DNA of 64,000 nucleotides from Nitrosomonas sp. (GTDB lineage: Bacteria; Pseudomonadota; Gammaproteobacteria; Burkholderiales; Nitrosomonadaceae). The stretch covers positions 1-64,000 of the forward strand of contig JAIETK010000003.1 of the NCBI GenBank assembly GCA_019745325.1. The letters are read 5' to 3'. A program made the translations under genes and the position numbers. Numbering within the stretch: position 1 is the stretch's first letter; each line of letters begins with the position of its first letter. Below are positions 1 to 8,822 of the stretch, in pieces. The notes beneath the pieces were generated by a model. It saw only the letters and a program-made list of their open reading frames with translations, was not told the DNA's origin and made no database searches.

Positions 1-54
1 TATCACGAGCCCTAACATCAGCGCCCCTCTCTTCAGCCATCTCTTGGCATTCAT
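1..54 (-). CDS. Start of an unidentified exported or membrane protein, cut by the left edge
   Basis: Only 18 codons are inside the window. They read MNAKRWLKRGALMLGLVI, a basic N-terminus followed by a hydrophobic run, as in a signal peptide or membrane anchor. A good Shine-Dalgarno (AGGAG) lies about 7 bases upstream of the ATG, which is the main reason to believe the start. The leader above it is almost pure purine on this strand and contains a 16-codon ORF whose TGA overlaps this ATG. The function cannot be told from this fragment. Confidence 0.55.
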   Translation of the reverse strand, partial: MNAKRWLKRGALMLGLVI

Positions 55-442
55 CTCTCTCTCCTTTGGTTTTCCATCTTTCTCTCTCCTTTCCTTCCCA
101 TCTTCTTCTTGTTATTAACTACTCCAGTCTTCCTAATCCTTGACCCCTCTCAGGACTCGTCCCCTAGACTACTGAGTCATCCACCCACTGTCAAGATTTT
201 TGGAATGCATAAATAGCAAGCAGAAAGATCAATTTATAAATCTTCCCATTTGACTCAAAAGATTACATTCAGCATGAGAAAGAATCGCATTTGCACTCAA
301 AAATACTGAAAATGCAACCTACAAAAAGCGACCTTGAAGAGCGCTAAATATCGTCCGCTCGTATCGCGCCGAAATCAGGTTTAAATGCTCATTTACCATT
401 CGTAACCAGCACTTTTACCTGATTTCGTCTTTTCAGATTTTT
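55..442. other. Intergenic stretch with purine-rich leader and an 11-bp inverted repeat
   Basis: Bases 55-190 are strongly pyrimidine-rich on the plus strand, so they form a purine-rich leader for the minus-strand gene at the left edge. A perfect 11-bp inverted repeat, CGAAATCAGGT (370-380) and ACCTGATTTCG (417-427), has a 36-nt loop and sits just past the stop of the His-rich gene. It lacks a U-tract in that gene's direction, so it could be a weak terminator or a protein-binding site. No convincing gene was seen here. Confidence 0.45.
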
Positions 443-1219
443 TTAAACCGCCGTTCCTGATGCTTTCTTGCGGCTGTAAAAATAATAGCCTGCACCACCA
501 CCGACAACAAGCAGCAACAATGCAATTTCCATCACGCCAAAGCCGCCATGACTGCCGTGACCGCCACCTTTACCGACATTCAGCGGGATACTCACAACGG
601 TTTTCATGTTGCCAGCACCATCGTCTCTTTCCAGCAAGATATTATATCTGCCGCGTTCGGTCAGATTGGTGGCAATCACAATAATTCCGGATTTATGAAT
701 CATCGGCGGCAAGTAATAATTGTCATGTTCCATGGCGCCATGCGTTGGATCCGCATGTTTGTCACCCGCATGCGTACCGTGATCCATGCCTTCATGATCG
801 GAATGGTCCATACCTTCATGATCCGAGTGGTCCATTTCTTTTTCAGGCGCTTTCTGCTCAGCAGCACCATGCTTGTCACCATGTCCGCCATGCCCTCCTC
901 CGTGCCCTTCCAGAACGACCCGGACAGCCAGAGGCGTATCACGCGCACGCTGATCACGCGGCAACTCAATCGTCAAATTCACTTTACCGGGGCTGGGTAA
1001 GTTCTCGCAATAAGAGTGCATCGGCGGAATATTGCCTTCCGGAACTTCATAGGCACTAAACGTCACCGGAAACTCCCCGGTATTAATCGTACAACCGCCC
1101 GCATCATGATGTCCTTCGTGCGCAAGCATCAATTGTGCCTGTGCCGGCAATGCAAATAATGAAACCAGAACTGCACCGCCTAATTTTGTAGCCCAACCCG
1201 TTTTAGAACCTAACTTCAT
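443..1219 (-). CDS. Histidine-rich secreted protein with C-terminal membrane anchor, probable metal binder
   Basis: The family is not recognised. Residues 1-29 form a cleavable signal peptide ending ALPAQA. Residues 105-165 are extremely rich in His, Asp, Met and Gly, with tandem MDHSDHEG units at about 129-144. A further His/Gly cluster follows at about 217-226. Residues 228-248 form a hydrophobic helix followed by basic YSRKK, giving a periplasmic body anchored by its C-terminus. Cys43 and Cys71 could form a disulfide. The His/Met/Asp composition suggests binding of copper, nickel or zinc in the periplasm. This is an inference; the gene stands alone and no catalytic motif is visible. Confidence 0.75.
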   Translation of the reverse strand: MKLGSKTGWATKLGGAVLVSLFALPAQAQLMLAHEGHHDAGGCTINTGEFPVTFSAYEVPEGNIPPMHSYCENLPSPGKVNLTIELPRDQRARDTPLAVRVVLEGHGGGHGGHGDKHGAAEQKAPEKEMDHSDHEGMDHSDHEGMDHGTHAGDKHADPTHGAMEHDNYYLPPMIHKSGIIVIATNLTERGRYNILLERDDGAGNMKTVVSIPLNVGKGGGHGSHGGFGVMEIALLLLVVGGGAGYYFYSRKKASGTAV

Positions 1220-1371
1220 ATTTTCTCCAAATATTCAAATAAAATAATCTATTAACCACCACACTATCGCATGCTCAGCTTTTCCGCCCGAACAATAAGC
1301 TCGGGATTGTATAACAAATAATTGAGAATATTAAATGAAACGAGCTTTATTCAATCTGCAATCAGCATCCG

Positions 1372-2616
1372 CTATAGTGCTGATAGCCGTTGGTCGATCA
1401 GCTCGATCCAATGCTTCACAGAAATCGCCGTACCATTTTGCAGATGCATCAAACAACCGATATTGGCGGTAGCAATTTGATCGGGTTGACCGGATTCGAG
1501 CGCATCCACTTTATTCTTCAACAATTGCTGCGAAAGCTCGGGTTGCAAAATGGAATAGGTGCCCGCCGATCCGCAGCAAAGATGTCCATTGGGTACGGCT
1601 GTCAAATCAAAACCAGATGAAGACAGTATTTGCTCAACCACGCCGCGAATTTTCATGCCGTGCTGCAATGTGCATGGCGAGTGAAACGCCAGCTTTGTAT
1701 GATTCTCGTTCTTTTTTGATTCGACCAATTTCTGCAACCTGTCTTTCTCGGCAAGCAGTATTTCGCTGATGTCTTTGGTCATGTCCGAAATTGTTGCAGC
1801 TTTCTTCGCGTAGTCCCGATCGTGACTTAGCAAATGACCGTAATCCTTCACCGTAACCCCGCAACCGCTGGCGGTCATCACGATCGCTTCGGCTTTTTCT
1901 TGCTCGACATACGGCCACCACGCATCGATATTGCGCCGCATGTAATCCAGGCCTTCCGTCTGCGCATTCAAATGAAAAGTCACCGCGCCGCAACACCCCG
2001 CTTTTTCAGCCTTGATCAGCGATATTCCCAGCCGATCCAGCACCCGCGCGCAAGCTGCGTTGATATTCGGCGCCAGAGCTGGTTGCACGCAACCGTCGAG
2101 CACCAGCATGGCGCGGGCATGCCGAGCGGCCGGCCAGGTTTGCGAAGCGCCCAATCTTGCCGGGATTTTCTTCTTCAGACTGGATGGCAGCATGGGGCGC
2201 ACCAACTGCCCCGCCTTAAACAATGTATTGAACAGCAATGCATTAGGCAATACCTTGCGCAACGTAAAGCGCATGATCTCTGCACGCAAGTTGCGTTTCA
2301 CTTGTTTCTCGACGATACTGCGGCCAATATCGACCAGCGCGCCGTAACGCACACCCGACGGACACGTGGTTTCGCACGCGCGGCAAGTCAGGCAGCGATC
2401 CAAGTGCAATTGGGTTTTCTCGGTCACCGGCTGCCCTTCGAGCAACTGTTTCATCAAATAAATCCGTCCGCGCGGACTATCCAGTTCATCCCCCAAAAGT
2501 TGGTACGTCGGACAAGTGGCCAAACAGAAACCGCAATGCACGCAACTGCGCAGAATTTCGTCGGCTTCCTGTCCTTCTGGAGAATTCTTGATGAAATCGG
2601 CAAGCTTGGTTTGCAT
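1372..2616 (-). CDS. glcF: Glycolate oxidase iron-sulfur subunit GlcF
   Basis: GlcF carries electrons from the flavin subunits of glycolate oxidase to the respiratory chain. Two ferredoxin-type [4Fe-4S] motifs are visible near the N-terminus: C25-x2-C28-x2-C31-x3-C35-P and C76-x2-C79-x2-C82-x3-C86-P. Two CCG-type domains follow, seen in ...EKAGCCGAVTFH and ...NGHLCCGSAG, as in heterodisulfide-reductase-like proteins. The length of 414 aa is normal for the family. It starts at the base next to the glcE stop codon, so it is the last gene of a tightly coupled glcDEF operon read leftwards. Confidence 0.96.
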   Translation of the reverse strand: MQTKLADFIKNSPEGQEADEILRSCVHCGFCLATCPTYQLLGDELDSPRGRIYLMKQLLEGQPVTEKTQLHLDRCLTCRACETTCPSGVRYGALVDIGRSIVEKQVKRNLRAEIMRFTLRKVLPNALLFNTLFKAGQLVRPMLPSSLKKKIPARLGASQTWPAARHARAMLVLDGCVQPALAPNINAACARVLDRLGISLIKAEKAGCCGAVTFHLNAQTEGLDYMRRNIDAWWPYVEQEKAEAIVMTASGCGVTVKDYGHLLSHDRDYAKKAATISDMTKDISEILLAEKDRLQKLVESKKNENHTKLAFHSPCTLQHGMKIRGVVEQILSSSGFDLTAVPNGHLCCGSAGTYSILQPELSQQLLKNKVDALESGQPDQIATANIGCLMHLQNGTAISVKHWIELIDQRLSAL

Positions 2617-3690
2617 TTATAAATCCGGATAAAGTCTTCCCGGGTTAAAAATTCCCGAGGGGTCGAATTGTTGTTTCAGCGAGCGGTGAATCGCCATCAT
2701 GACCGGTTCGAGCGGATGAAACACCGCTTGGCGCGCTGTGTTGGCTCGAAACAATGTTGCATGTCCGCCCGCATCTTTCGCCAATTTGCGAATCGTTTCC
2801 ACGTCCAAGCCATTATCGCCCGATAACCAGCGTAAACCGCCGTTCCATTCCAGCAGTTGTTTTCCCGGCAATGCCAACGGCGCAGCGGTGGATCGAACCG
2901 ACAAGCGCCACAACGGCTGGCCGGATTGAAAAAAACCGTGCGTTTGCTCGCGCAACGATTGCCAAAATGCTTCACCGTCCGCCATTTCCTCGCCGCCGAG
3001 CTTGACACACGCAGCCCGCACCGTCGATTCCGCGCCGGACAAGCGCACGAACAACTCGCCGCCGGCATGGCAAGTTGCGGAAACCGGCAGCGGCTTACCG
3101 GCCCATTGATTCATTTGCTCGATGGCTGTTGCTTCGTTCATTGAAAATTGCAGCGTCGTTTCAACCGGCGGTTTCGGCAGCACTTTGAGCGATACCTCGA
3201 GTATCACGCCCAAAGTCCCTAATGCACCGGCCATCAAGCGCGACACATCGTAACCGGCGACATTCTTCATCACCTGCCCGCCAAACTGCAAATCCTTGCC
3301 GGTTCCATCGAGCAGGCGCAAGCCCAGCACAAAATCGCGCACCGCTCCGGCAGTGGCGCGGCGGGGGCCGGACAAACCGGCAGCGATGCAACCGCCCAGC
3401 GTCGCAGCCGGGCCGAAATGCGGCGGCTCAAATGCCAGCATTTGCCCATGCTGCGCCAATAATGCTTCGACATCCGCCAGCCGGGTACCGGCGCGCGCGG
3501 TCATCACCAGTTCGGTCGGTTCGTAATCGACAATGCCGTGATACGCGGTGGTATCGAGGAATGCACCCGGTTGCACAGCTGGCGCGTTGCCATAAAAATG
3601 CTTGGTGCCACCACCGCGGATTTGCAACGCGGCTTTATTTTCTGCCGCAGTGCGAATGATGGTCTGATACTGTTCGATGATTGCTTGCAT
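2617..3690 (-). CDS. glcE: Glycolate oxidase FAD-binding subunit GlcE
   Basis: This is the second flavoprotein-like subunit of the glycolate oxidase complex. The 357-aa protein has a PCMH-type FAD-binding fold in its N-terminal half (QIRGGGTKHFYG at about 23-34, then GGCIAAGLSGPRR at about 98-110). The C-terminal cap ends in DPSGIFNPGRLYP, the usual signature of this oxidase class. It begins 5 bases after the glcD stop and abuts glcF, so the three subunits are almost certainly co-translated. Confidence 0.95.
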   Translation of the reverse strand: MQAIIEQYQTIIRTAAENKAALQIRGGGTKHFYGNAPAVQPGAFLDTTAYHGIVDYEPTELVMTARAGTRLADVEALLAQHGQMLAFEPPHFGPAATLGGCIAAGLSGPRRATAGAVRDFVLGLRLLDGTGKDLQFGGQVMKNVAGYDVSRLMAGALGTLGVILEVSLKVLPKPPVETTLQFSMNEATAIEQMNQWAGKPLPVSATCHAGGELFVRLSGAESTVRAACVKLGGEEMADGEAFWQSLREQTHGFFQSGQPLWRLSVRSTAAPLALPGKQLLEWNGGLRWLSGDNGLDVETIRKLAKDAGGHATLFRANTARQAVFHPLEPVMMAIHRSLKQQFDPSGIFNPGRLYPDL

Positions 3691-3695
3691 GATCG

Positions 3696-5150
3696 TCAGA
3701 ACCGCGGCAAATCCGCAAATTTCAGTTCACCGTGATGCACGTGCATCGCGCCCAGTTCCGCGCAACGATGCAGCGTCGGCACCGCTTTGCCGGGATTCAG
3801 CAGCCCCAATGGATCGAATGCCGCTTTCACCGCATGAAATAGCTGCAACTCACCGATTTTGAATTGAATGCACATTTGATTGATCTTTTCCATGCCCACG
3901 CCATGTTCGCCGGTAATCGTACCGCCGGCATGGATGCACATTTCCAGGATTTTGCCGCCGAATTCCTCGGCTTTTTCCAGCTCACCCGGCTGGTTGGCAT
4001 CGTACAAAATCAGCGGATGCAAATTGCCGTCGCCGGCGTGAAACACATTCATGCACCGCAACCCATATTGCTGCGACAGTTGATCGATACCGTGCAGCAC
4101 CTCGGCCAGGCGCTTGCGCGGGATGGTGCCGTCCATGCAGTAATAATCGGGTGATACGCGGCCAGCCGCTGGGAATGCCGCTTTGCGGCCGGCCCAGAGC
4201 TTGAGCCGTTCGGCCTCGTCGCGCGAAGTACGGATGCCGGTCGCACCACTTTGCTGCATGATCGCGTGGATGCGTTCGATTTCATCGGCGACTTCCTCGG
4301 CGCTGCCGTCGGACTCGCACAGCAAAATCGCTGCCGCGTTCAAGTCGTAACCGGCGTGCAAAAATTCCTCGACCGCGTGGACGGTGATTTTATCCATCAT
4401 TTCCATCCCGGCGGGAATAATCCCGGCGGCGATGACATTCGCCACCGCGTTGCCCGCTTTCAGCACATCGTCGAACGCCGCCATCACCAGTTGCGCTTTT
4501 TCCGGTTTCGGGATCAGTTTCACCGTAATTTCGGTGACGATGCCGAGCATGCCCTCGGAACCCGTCATCAACGCCAGCAGATCGTAACCGGCGCTGTCCA
4601 GGCTGTCGCCGCCGATCTCCAGACACTCGCCGCCGATGGTCAGCACGCGCAGTTTAAGAATATTGTGTACCGTGAGTCCGTATTTCAGGCAATGCACGCC
4701 GCCGGAATTTTCCGCGACGTTGCCGCCGATCGAACACGCGATTTGCGAAGAAGGATCCGGCGCGTAATACAAACCATGCGGCGCCGCCGCTTCGCTGATC
4801 GCCAGATTGCGCACGCCGGGCTGCACCCGGGCGGTACGCGCCAGCGGATCGATGGCGATGATGCGATTGAGCTTGGCAAGCGACATCAGCACGCCTTGCG
4901 CATGCGGCAACGCGCCGCCCGACAAACCGGTGCCCGCGCCGCGAGCCACCAGCGGCGTGCGGGTGGCATGGCAAAGCTGCAAAATTTTGACGATCTGTTC
5001 CTCGGTTTGCGGCAACACCACCACCCCCGGCAATTGCCGGTAAGCCGACAAACCGTCGCATTCGTATGGCCGCAGATCCTCGGCTTCGAACAACACCGCT
5101 TCGCGCGGCAGAAACGAACGCAATTGATCGACCAGAGCTTGAGCAGACAT
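3696..5150 (-). CDS. glcD: Glycolate oxidase FAD-linked catalytic subunit GlcD
   Basis: GlcD oxidises glycolate to glyoxylate using FAD. The 484-aa protein shows the PCMH FAD motif ARGAGTGLSGGALP, the HAGDGNLHPLILYD segment with active-site histidines, GEHGVGMEK, and the C-terminal DPLGLLNPGK. The start MSAQALVDQ is chosen because a longer reading (to 5210) would overlap the preceding reductase gene by 56 bases; with this start the gap is 4 bases. In an autotroph this enzyme would remove glycolate made by RuBisCO oxygenation. Confidence 0.96.
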   Translation of the reverse strand: MSAQALVDQLRSFLPREAVLFEAEDLRPYECDGLSAYRQLPGVVVLPQTEEQIVKILQLCHATRTPLVARGAGTGLSGGALPHAQGVLMSLAKLNRIIAIDPLARTARVQPGVRNLAISEAAAPHGLYYAPDPSSQIACSIGGNVAENSGGVHCLKYGLTVHNILKLRVLTIGGECLEIGGDSLDSAGYDLLALMTGSEGMLGIVTEITVKLIPKPEKAQLVMAAFDDVLKAGNAVANVIAAGIIPAGMEMMDKITVHAVEEFLHAGYDLNAAAILLCESDGSAEEVADEIERIHAIMQQSGATGIRTSRDEAERLKLWAGRKAAFPAAGRVSPDYYCMDGTIPRKRLAEVLHGIDQLSQQYGLRCMNVFHAGDGNLHPLILYDANQPGELEKAEEFGGKILEMCIHAGGTITGEHGVGMEKINQMCIQFKIGELQLFHAVKAAFDPLGLLNPGKAVPTLHRCAELGAMHVHHGELKFADLPRF

Positions 5151-5154
5151 GCAG

Positions 5155-6069
5155 TTATTCCGGATATTTGTAAATTTCGTGATTGGCCAGTTTTTCCAGC
5201 ATTTTGACAATGGCGGAATTATCCCATGTTGCGCCGCCGTGCGCGAGACAAGCGGAGAACAATTCGCGCACCGTCGCCGTAGTCGGCAGACTCACGCCCA
5301 GTTCGGCGGCGCTTTGCAACGCGATGTTCAAATCCTTGTGATGCAGTTCGATGCGAAAACCCGGCTCGAAATGCCGTTCGATCATGCGCTGACCATGCAC
5401 TTCCAGCGCCTTCGACGCAGCAAATCCGCCGAGCAACGCTTGCCGCACCTTGGCCGGATCGACACCGGCTTTGGACGCAAACAGCAGCGCTTCGGCCACC
5501 GCTTCGATCGCCGACGACACCACGATCTGATTGGCGACCTTGCACACCTGTCCGGCGCCGACGTCGCCGATATGCGTCACGCTTTTGCCCATCAACGCGA
5601 GAATCGGCTGAATCCGCTCAAACACCGCTTGGCTGGCGCCCACCATGATCGTCAACGTCGCGTTTTGCGCGCCGATATCGCCGCCCGACACCGGCGCATC
5701 GGCGTAATCGTGCCCGAGCGCGTTCAATCGCGCGGCAAATTCGCGCGTCGCCAGCGGCGAAATCGAACTCATATCGACGATGACTTTGCGGTTGCCTGTG
5801 GAAGCCTGCAAACCGTTCGTCACACCGTTGTCGCCGAACAACACCTTTTCCACGTCCGGCGTATCCGGCAGCATGGTGATGACAATCTCCGCCTGCTGCG
5901 CCACCGCTTGCGGCGAAGTCAAAGCGGTTCCGCCCGCCGCGACCAAATCCGCCGGCACGCCGCTGCGCGTATGCAACAGCAAGCGGTGCCCGCCCTTGAG
6001 CAGATGCCCTGCCATGGGCTTGCCCATGATGCCGAGACCGATAAAACCGATAGTGGTCATAGTTGTCAT
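5155..6069 (-). CDS. glxR: Tartronate semialdehyde reductase (2-hydroxy-3-oxopropionate reductase)
   Basis: This is a beta-hydroxyacid dehydrogenase that reduces tartronate semialdehyde to D-glycerate with NAD(P)H. The 304-aa protein has the N-terminal Rossmann motif GFIGLGIMGKPMA, the substrate-binding signature DAPVSGGDIGAQN, and the catalytic lysine at about K177 in GAGQVCKVANQ. It is the first gene of the glycolate operon, 4 bases before glcD, which supports a glycerate pathway from glycolate through glyoxylate. Glyoxylate carboligase is not in this window. The exact symbol (glxR or garR) cannot be settled from sequence alone. Confidence 0.92.
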   Translation of the reverse strand: MTTMTTIGFIGLGIMGKPMAGHLLKGGHRLLLHTRSGVPADLVAAGGTALTSPQAVAQQAEIVITMLPDTPDVEKVLFGDNGVTNGLQASTGNRKVIVDMSSISPLATREFAARLNALGHDYADAPVSGGDIGAQNATLTIMVGASQAVFERIQPILALMGKSVTHIGDVGAGQVCKVANQIVVSSAIEAVAEALLFASKAGVDPAKVRQALLGGFAASKALEVHGQRMIERHFEPGFRIELHHKDLNIALQSAAELGVSLPTTATVRELFSACLAHGGATWDNSAIVKMLEKLANHEIYKYPE

Positions 6070-6095
6070 TTTTTATTTAAGAAATTTCGTACGAT

Positions 6096-6121
6096 GGCGG
6101 ATGACGCTACGCTTATCCGCC
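6096..6121. repeat. Short dispersed-type hairpin in the glxR upstream gap
   Basis: GGCGGAT and ATCCGCC form a 7-bp perfect stem around a 12-nt loop. The surrounding text (GATGACGCTACGCTTATCCGCC) resembles short extragenic repeats common in proteobacteria. Only this copy was seen in the window. It lies between the TIR-SUMF1 gene and glxR and lacks a U-tract, so it may be a repeat rather than a terminator. Confidence 0.4.
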
Positions 6122-6197
6122 CTACAACCCCCAAAATCAAACCCGCAGGGACTCCGCCCCTGCACCCCACAAAGGGCAAAAGCACAAAGAACAAAGG

Positions 6198-7436
6198 TCA
6201 AAAATCCCTGGCGATCCGAAAACCCAGGTTGTTGTTCACGTCATCGGTGCCATACCTACCGCGGCCAGCCGATCGCAGATTCCATGGATCGTAGTTCCAC
6301 GAACCACCCCGAACCACTCGGCCTTTACAATCGCCATCATCCTTTTCCAGCCAAGCGGAACCATCGGTTGGTGCATTGGTGTAATTGTGATGCCAACAAT
6401 CCTGTGTCCATTCCCACACATTACCCGCCGTATCGTATAAACCGAAGGCATTCGATTTGAACGAACCTACCGGCACGGTTTGTTTGCCATCCCATTGATT
6501 GCCACAATCTTTGCAATTGGCATTGTTTTTTCCAATGTCATCGCCCCACCAATAGCGAGTTTGTAAGCCTGCTTTAGCGGCATACTCCCATTCAGCCTCG
6601 GAAGACAAGCGGTACCGTTTACTTGTTTTATCTGACAGCCATTTAACATAGCCTTGCGCATCATGCCAAGAAACATTGATCACCGGCCTCTTGCCACGCC
6701 CCCAACCGCAATCGTTCGGCAATACACACCCAGTAGCGCGGACAAATGCATCATATTCGTCGAATGTCACCGCATATTTGCCGATTTCGAACGCATAACC
6801 GATGATAACCTCATGAACCGGCTGTTCATTCAGTTCACCATCTTTGGAGCCCATCAAGAATTTTCCGGCAGGAATACGCACCATTTCAGGTTCGAAAGGC
6901 AATCTTACTGCTGGCAGTTTTACTTCCGGTGGTTGTGCAGCATCGGGGACGCTGGATGGCTTCGCAGTTTCATTGGCTTGCAAATCTTTTTCCAACACGC
7001 GAATGAGCTTATTAACATCCTCATGAAATCCCCGATCGCTGATTGCATGCGCCTGCCGCCGTGCTAACGCCGCCAAGCTTCCGGGCAGTCGCGACGAATT
7101 GGGCGCATTAGCACCACCCACCAGCAGCGGGATGACGCGGATCTTCCGTGCCAGCAAAGCCTCGATTTCCAGCCGCACCCAATCTTCGGGATTATCCAAG
7201 CGCCGTTGACCGTTAGCATCGGTAATATCCAGCCAGTGCTTACCGATCAACGCCACGGCAACCTGCACCGCTTTCAGTTTTTCCTGAATGACTTCGACGA
7301 AATCCTCACCCGGTTCGATCTGATCGATATCCATGAACACATGTTCACCACCGAAATGTTCGTTCAACCGGTCGTATAACCGGCCTGCATACCCAGCACT
7401 ATCGTCGCGGCGGTAATTGATGAAAATTTTGGCCAT
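6198..7436 (-). CDS. TIR domain fused to a SUMF1/FGE-sulfatase domain
   Basis: Residues 1 to about 150 form a TIR domain (FINYRRDDSAGYAGRLYDRL, then DIDQIEPGEDF, VALIGKHWL and a WVRLEIE segment carrying the likely NADase glutamate at about E91). Residues 178-412 form a formylglycine-generating-enzyme-type fold (FLMGS, WEYAAKAG, GNVWEWTQDC, GGSWNYDP, LGFRIARDF). At the place of the paired FGE cysteines it reads WNYDPWNLRSAGR, so sulfatase-activating chemistry is unlikely; the domain may bind a ligand. TIR-SUMF1 fusions occur among signalling and defence-type proteins. The gene is 128 bases upstream of glxR, in the same direction. Confidence 0.88.
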   Translation of the reverse strand: MAKIFINYRRDDSAGYAGRLYDRLNEHFGGEHVFMDIDQIEPGEDFVEVIQEKLKAVQVAVALIGKHWLDITDANGQRRLDNPEDWVRLEIEALLARKIRVIPLLVGGANAPNSSRLPGSLAALARRQAHAISDRGFHEDVNKLIRVLEKDLQANETAKPSSVPDAAQPPEVKLPAVRLPFEPEMVRIPAGKFLMGSKDGELNEQPVHEVIIGYAFEIGKYAVTFDEYDAFVRATGCVLPNDCGWGRGKRPVINVSWHDAQGYVKWLSDKTSKRYRLSSEAEWEYAAKAGLQTRYWWGDDIGKNNANCKDCGNQWDGKQTVPVGSFKSNAFGLYDTAGNVWEWTQDCWHHNYTNAPTDGSAWLEKDDGDCKGRVVRGGSWNYDPWNLRSAGRGRYGTDDVNNNLGFRIARDF

Positions 7437-7650
7437 GAGGCGGAATGATCGAATACTGTTTTTTCAAACCGGCAATCATACTGGCATTCGATTTTACCGG
7501 TCAAAAAATGTGTTGCGATCTTTCAACTTTTACTTCAAAAGACAGCGAAAATGCCTTGATTTATTTCGATGAACGGTTGTGTCATCGTTTAAAACCTTGT
7601 AAATTGACCGCTGTGGGTCACGCCACTTTTTTTACAATATCATTGATTTT

Positions 7651-8820
7651 ATGAATAAAAATAAATTTTTATATTTGCGTGACGGCCTTGTATACGGTTT
7701 TTGCGCCGGTGTTTTGCTGTTGAGCGGCTGCCAGACTTTCAGCACCCATTCGTTGCCGCCGCCTGCTCCGCGAGTTCAATCGCTGCCGATGCCGGTTGCC
7801 AGCCATGAATTCAATTTCGATGCGGCGCGCGACGACGTCGTCGGCGCGGTGCAGATCGTTACCGCGCAAGCGGACGATACGCTGTCCGACATCGCGCGGC
7901 GGTTTAACGTCGGTTACGAAGAGATTGTCAGCGCCAATCCCGGCGTCGATCCATGGTTGCCGAAAGCCGGTACCCGCGTTGTCGTGCCGACGCAGTTCGT
8001 GCTGCCCGATGCGCCGCGCCAGGGTATCGTCATCAATCTCGCGGCGATGCGGCTGTTTTATTTCCCGAAAGCCAAGCCCGGCGAATTGCAGCGCGTGATC
8101 ACGCATCCGGTCGGCATCGGCCGGGTGGAGTGGAGAACGCCGGTGGGTATCACCCGCGTTGCATCGAAGAAAGCCAATCCGGCGTGGATCCCGACGCCTT
8201 CGATCAGAAAAGAGCATGCCAAGAACGGCAATCCGTTACCCGCGATCGTGCCGCCGGGGCCGGATAATCCGATGGGCACGCATGTGTTGAAACTCGATTG
8301 GCCGAACTACGCCATCCACGGCACCGACAAACCACCGAGCATCGGCCTGCGCGGCAGCCACGGTTGCGTGCGGATGTACCCGGAAGATATTGTCGGTATT
8401 TTTAACAACGTGCCGGTCGGCACGCCGGTTCGCGTGGTCAACCAACCGCGCTTGCTCGGCTGGCGCGGCAACGATTTGTATCTGCAAACGTATGCGATAC
8501 TGGAAGACGATAAGCGCGATCACGGCCAGTTGCTGAAAAAATCACTGCGCACCGTGCGCACCAACGCGAAAGCAAAACGCAACACCCGGCCGCAAGCAAA
8601 AATCAATCAGGCTTTACTGTTGGAAGCTTTAGCCAATCCGCGCGCGGCCGCTGTGCCGATTACGCAAGCGGAAATAACGTTGCAAGCTTATCTCAATCAC
8701 GCCAAGCATGTGCAAAACACGCTGCCGTTCAACGCTACCTGGGACGGTAATATGGAAGGACAATTGACGGCAAGTCAGGTATTGGAGATGGCCGGCGAAG
8801 AGCCGCGGCAGATCCGCTGA
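7651..8820 (+). CDS. L,D-transpeptidase lipoprotein with LysM and YkuD domains
   Basis: This is a cell-wall enzyme expected to form 3-3 peptidoglycan cross-links or attach proteins to peptidoglycan. A lipoprotein signal ends in LLLSGC with the lipidated Cys27. A LysM peptidoglycan-binding domain spans about residues 68-113. The YkuD catalytic domain at about 124-262 contains H223-G-T and S236-H-G-C239-V-R-M, the active-site Cys and His. The C-terminal 120 residues are basic and of unknown role. The 389-aa length fits the ErfK/YbiS group. The gene is monocistronic, with a 214-bp AT-rich upstream region. Confidence 0.94.
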   Translation: MNKNKFLYLRDGLVYGFCAGVLLLSGCQTFSTHSLPPPAPRVQSLPMPVASHEFNFDAARDDVVGAVQIVTAQADDTLSDIARRFNVGYEEIVSANPGVDPWLPKAGTRVVVPTQFVLPDAPRQGIVINLAAMRLFYFPKAKPGELQRVITHPVGIGRVEWRTPVGITRVASKKANPAWIPTPSIRKEHAKNGNPLPAIVPPGPDNPMGTHVLKLDWPNYAIHGTDKPPSIGLRGSHGCVRMYPEDIVGIFNNVPVGTPVRVVNQPRLLGWRGNDLYLQTYAILEDDKRDHGQLLKKSLRTVRTNAKAKRNTRPQAKINQALLLEALANPRAAAVPITQAEITLQAYLNHAKHVQNTLPFNATWDGNMEGQLTASQVLEMAGEEPRQIR

Positions 8821-8822
8821 GT

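Noticed and set aside
443-1000. Tandem 24-bp units in the His-rich gene as a DNA minisatellite
   Set aside because: They are in frame and encode MDHSDHEG; best explained as protein repeats.
4251-5207. 318-codon plus-strand ORF antisense to glcD
   Set aside because: Arg/His/Gln-rich composition typical of the complement of a GC-rich coding region; glcD is certain on the other strand.
7445-7654. 69-codon plus-strand ORF upstream of the L,D-transpeptidase
   Set aside because: No ribosome-binding site, Cys/Phe-rich random composition, and it overlaps the start of the real gene.
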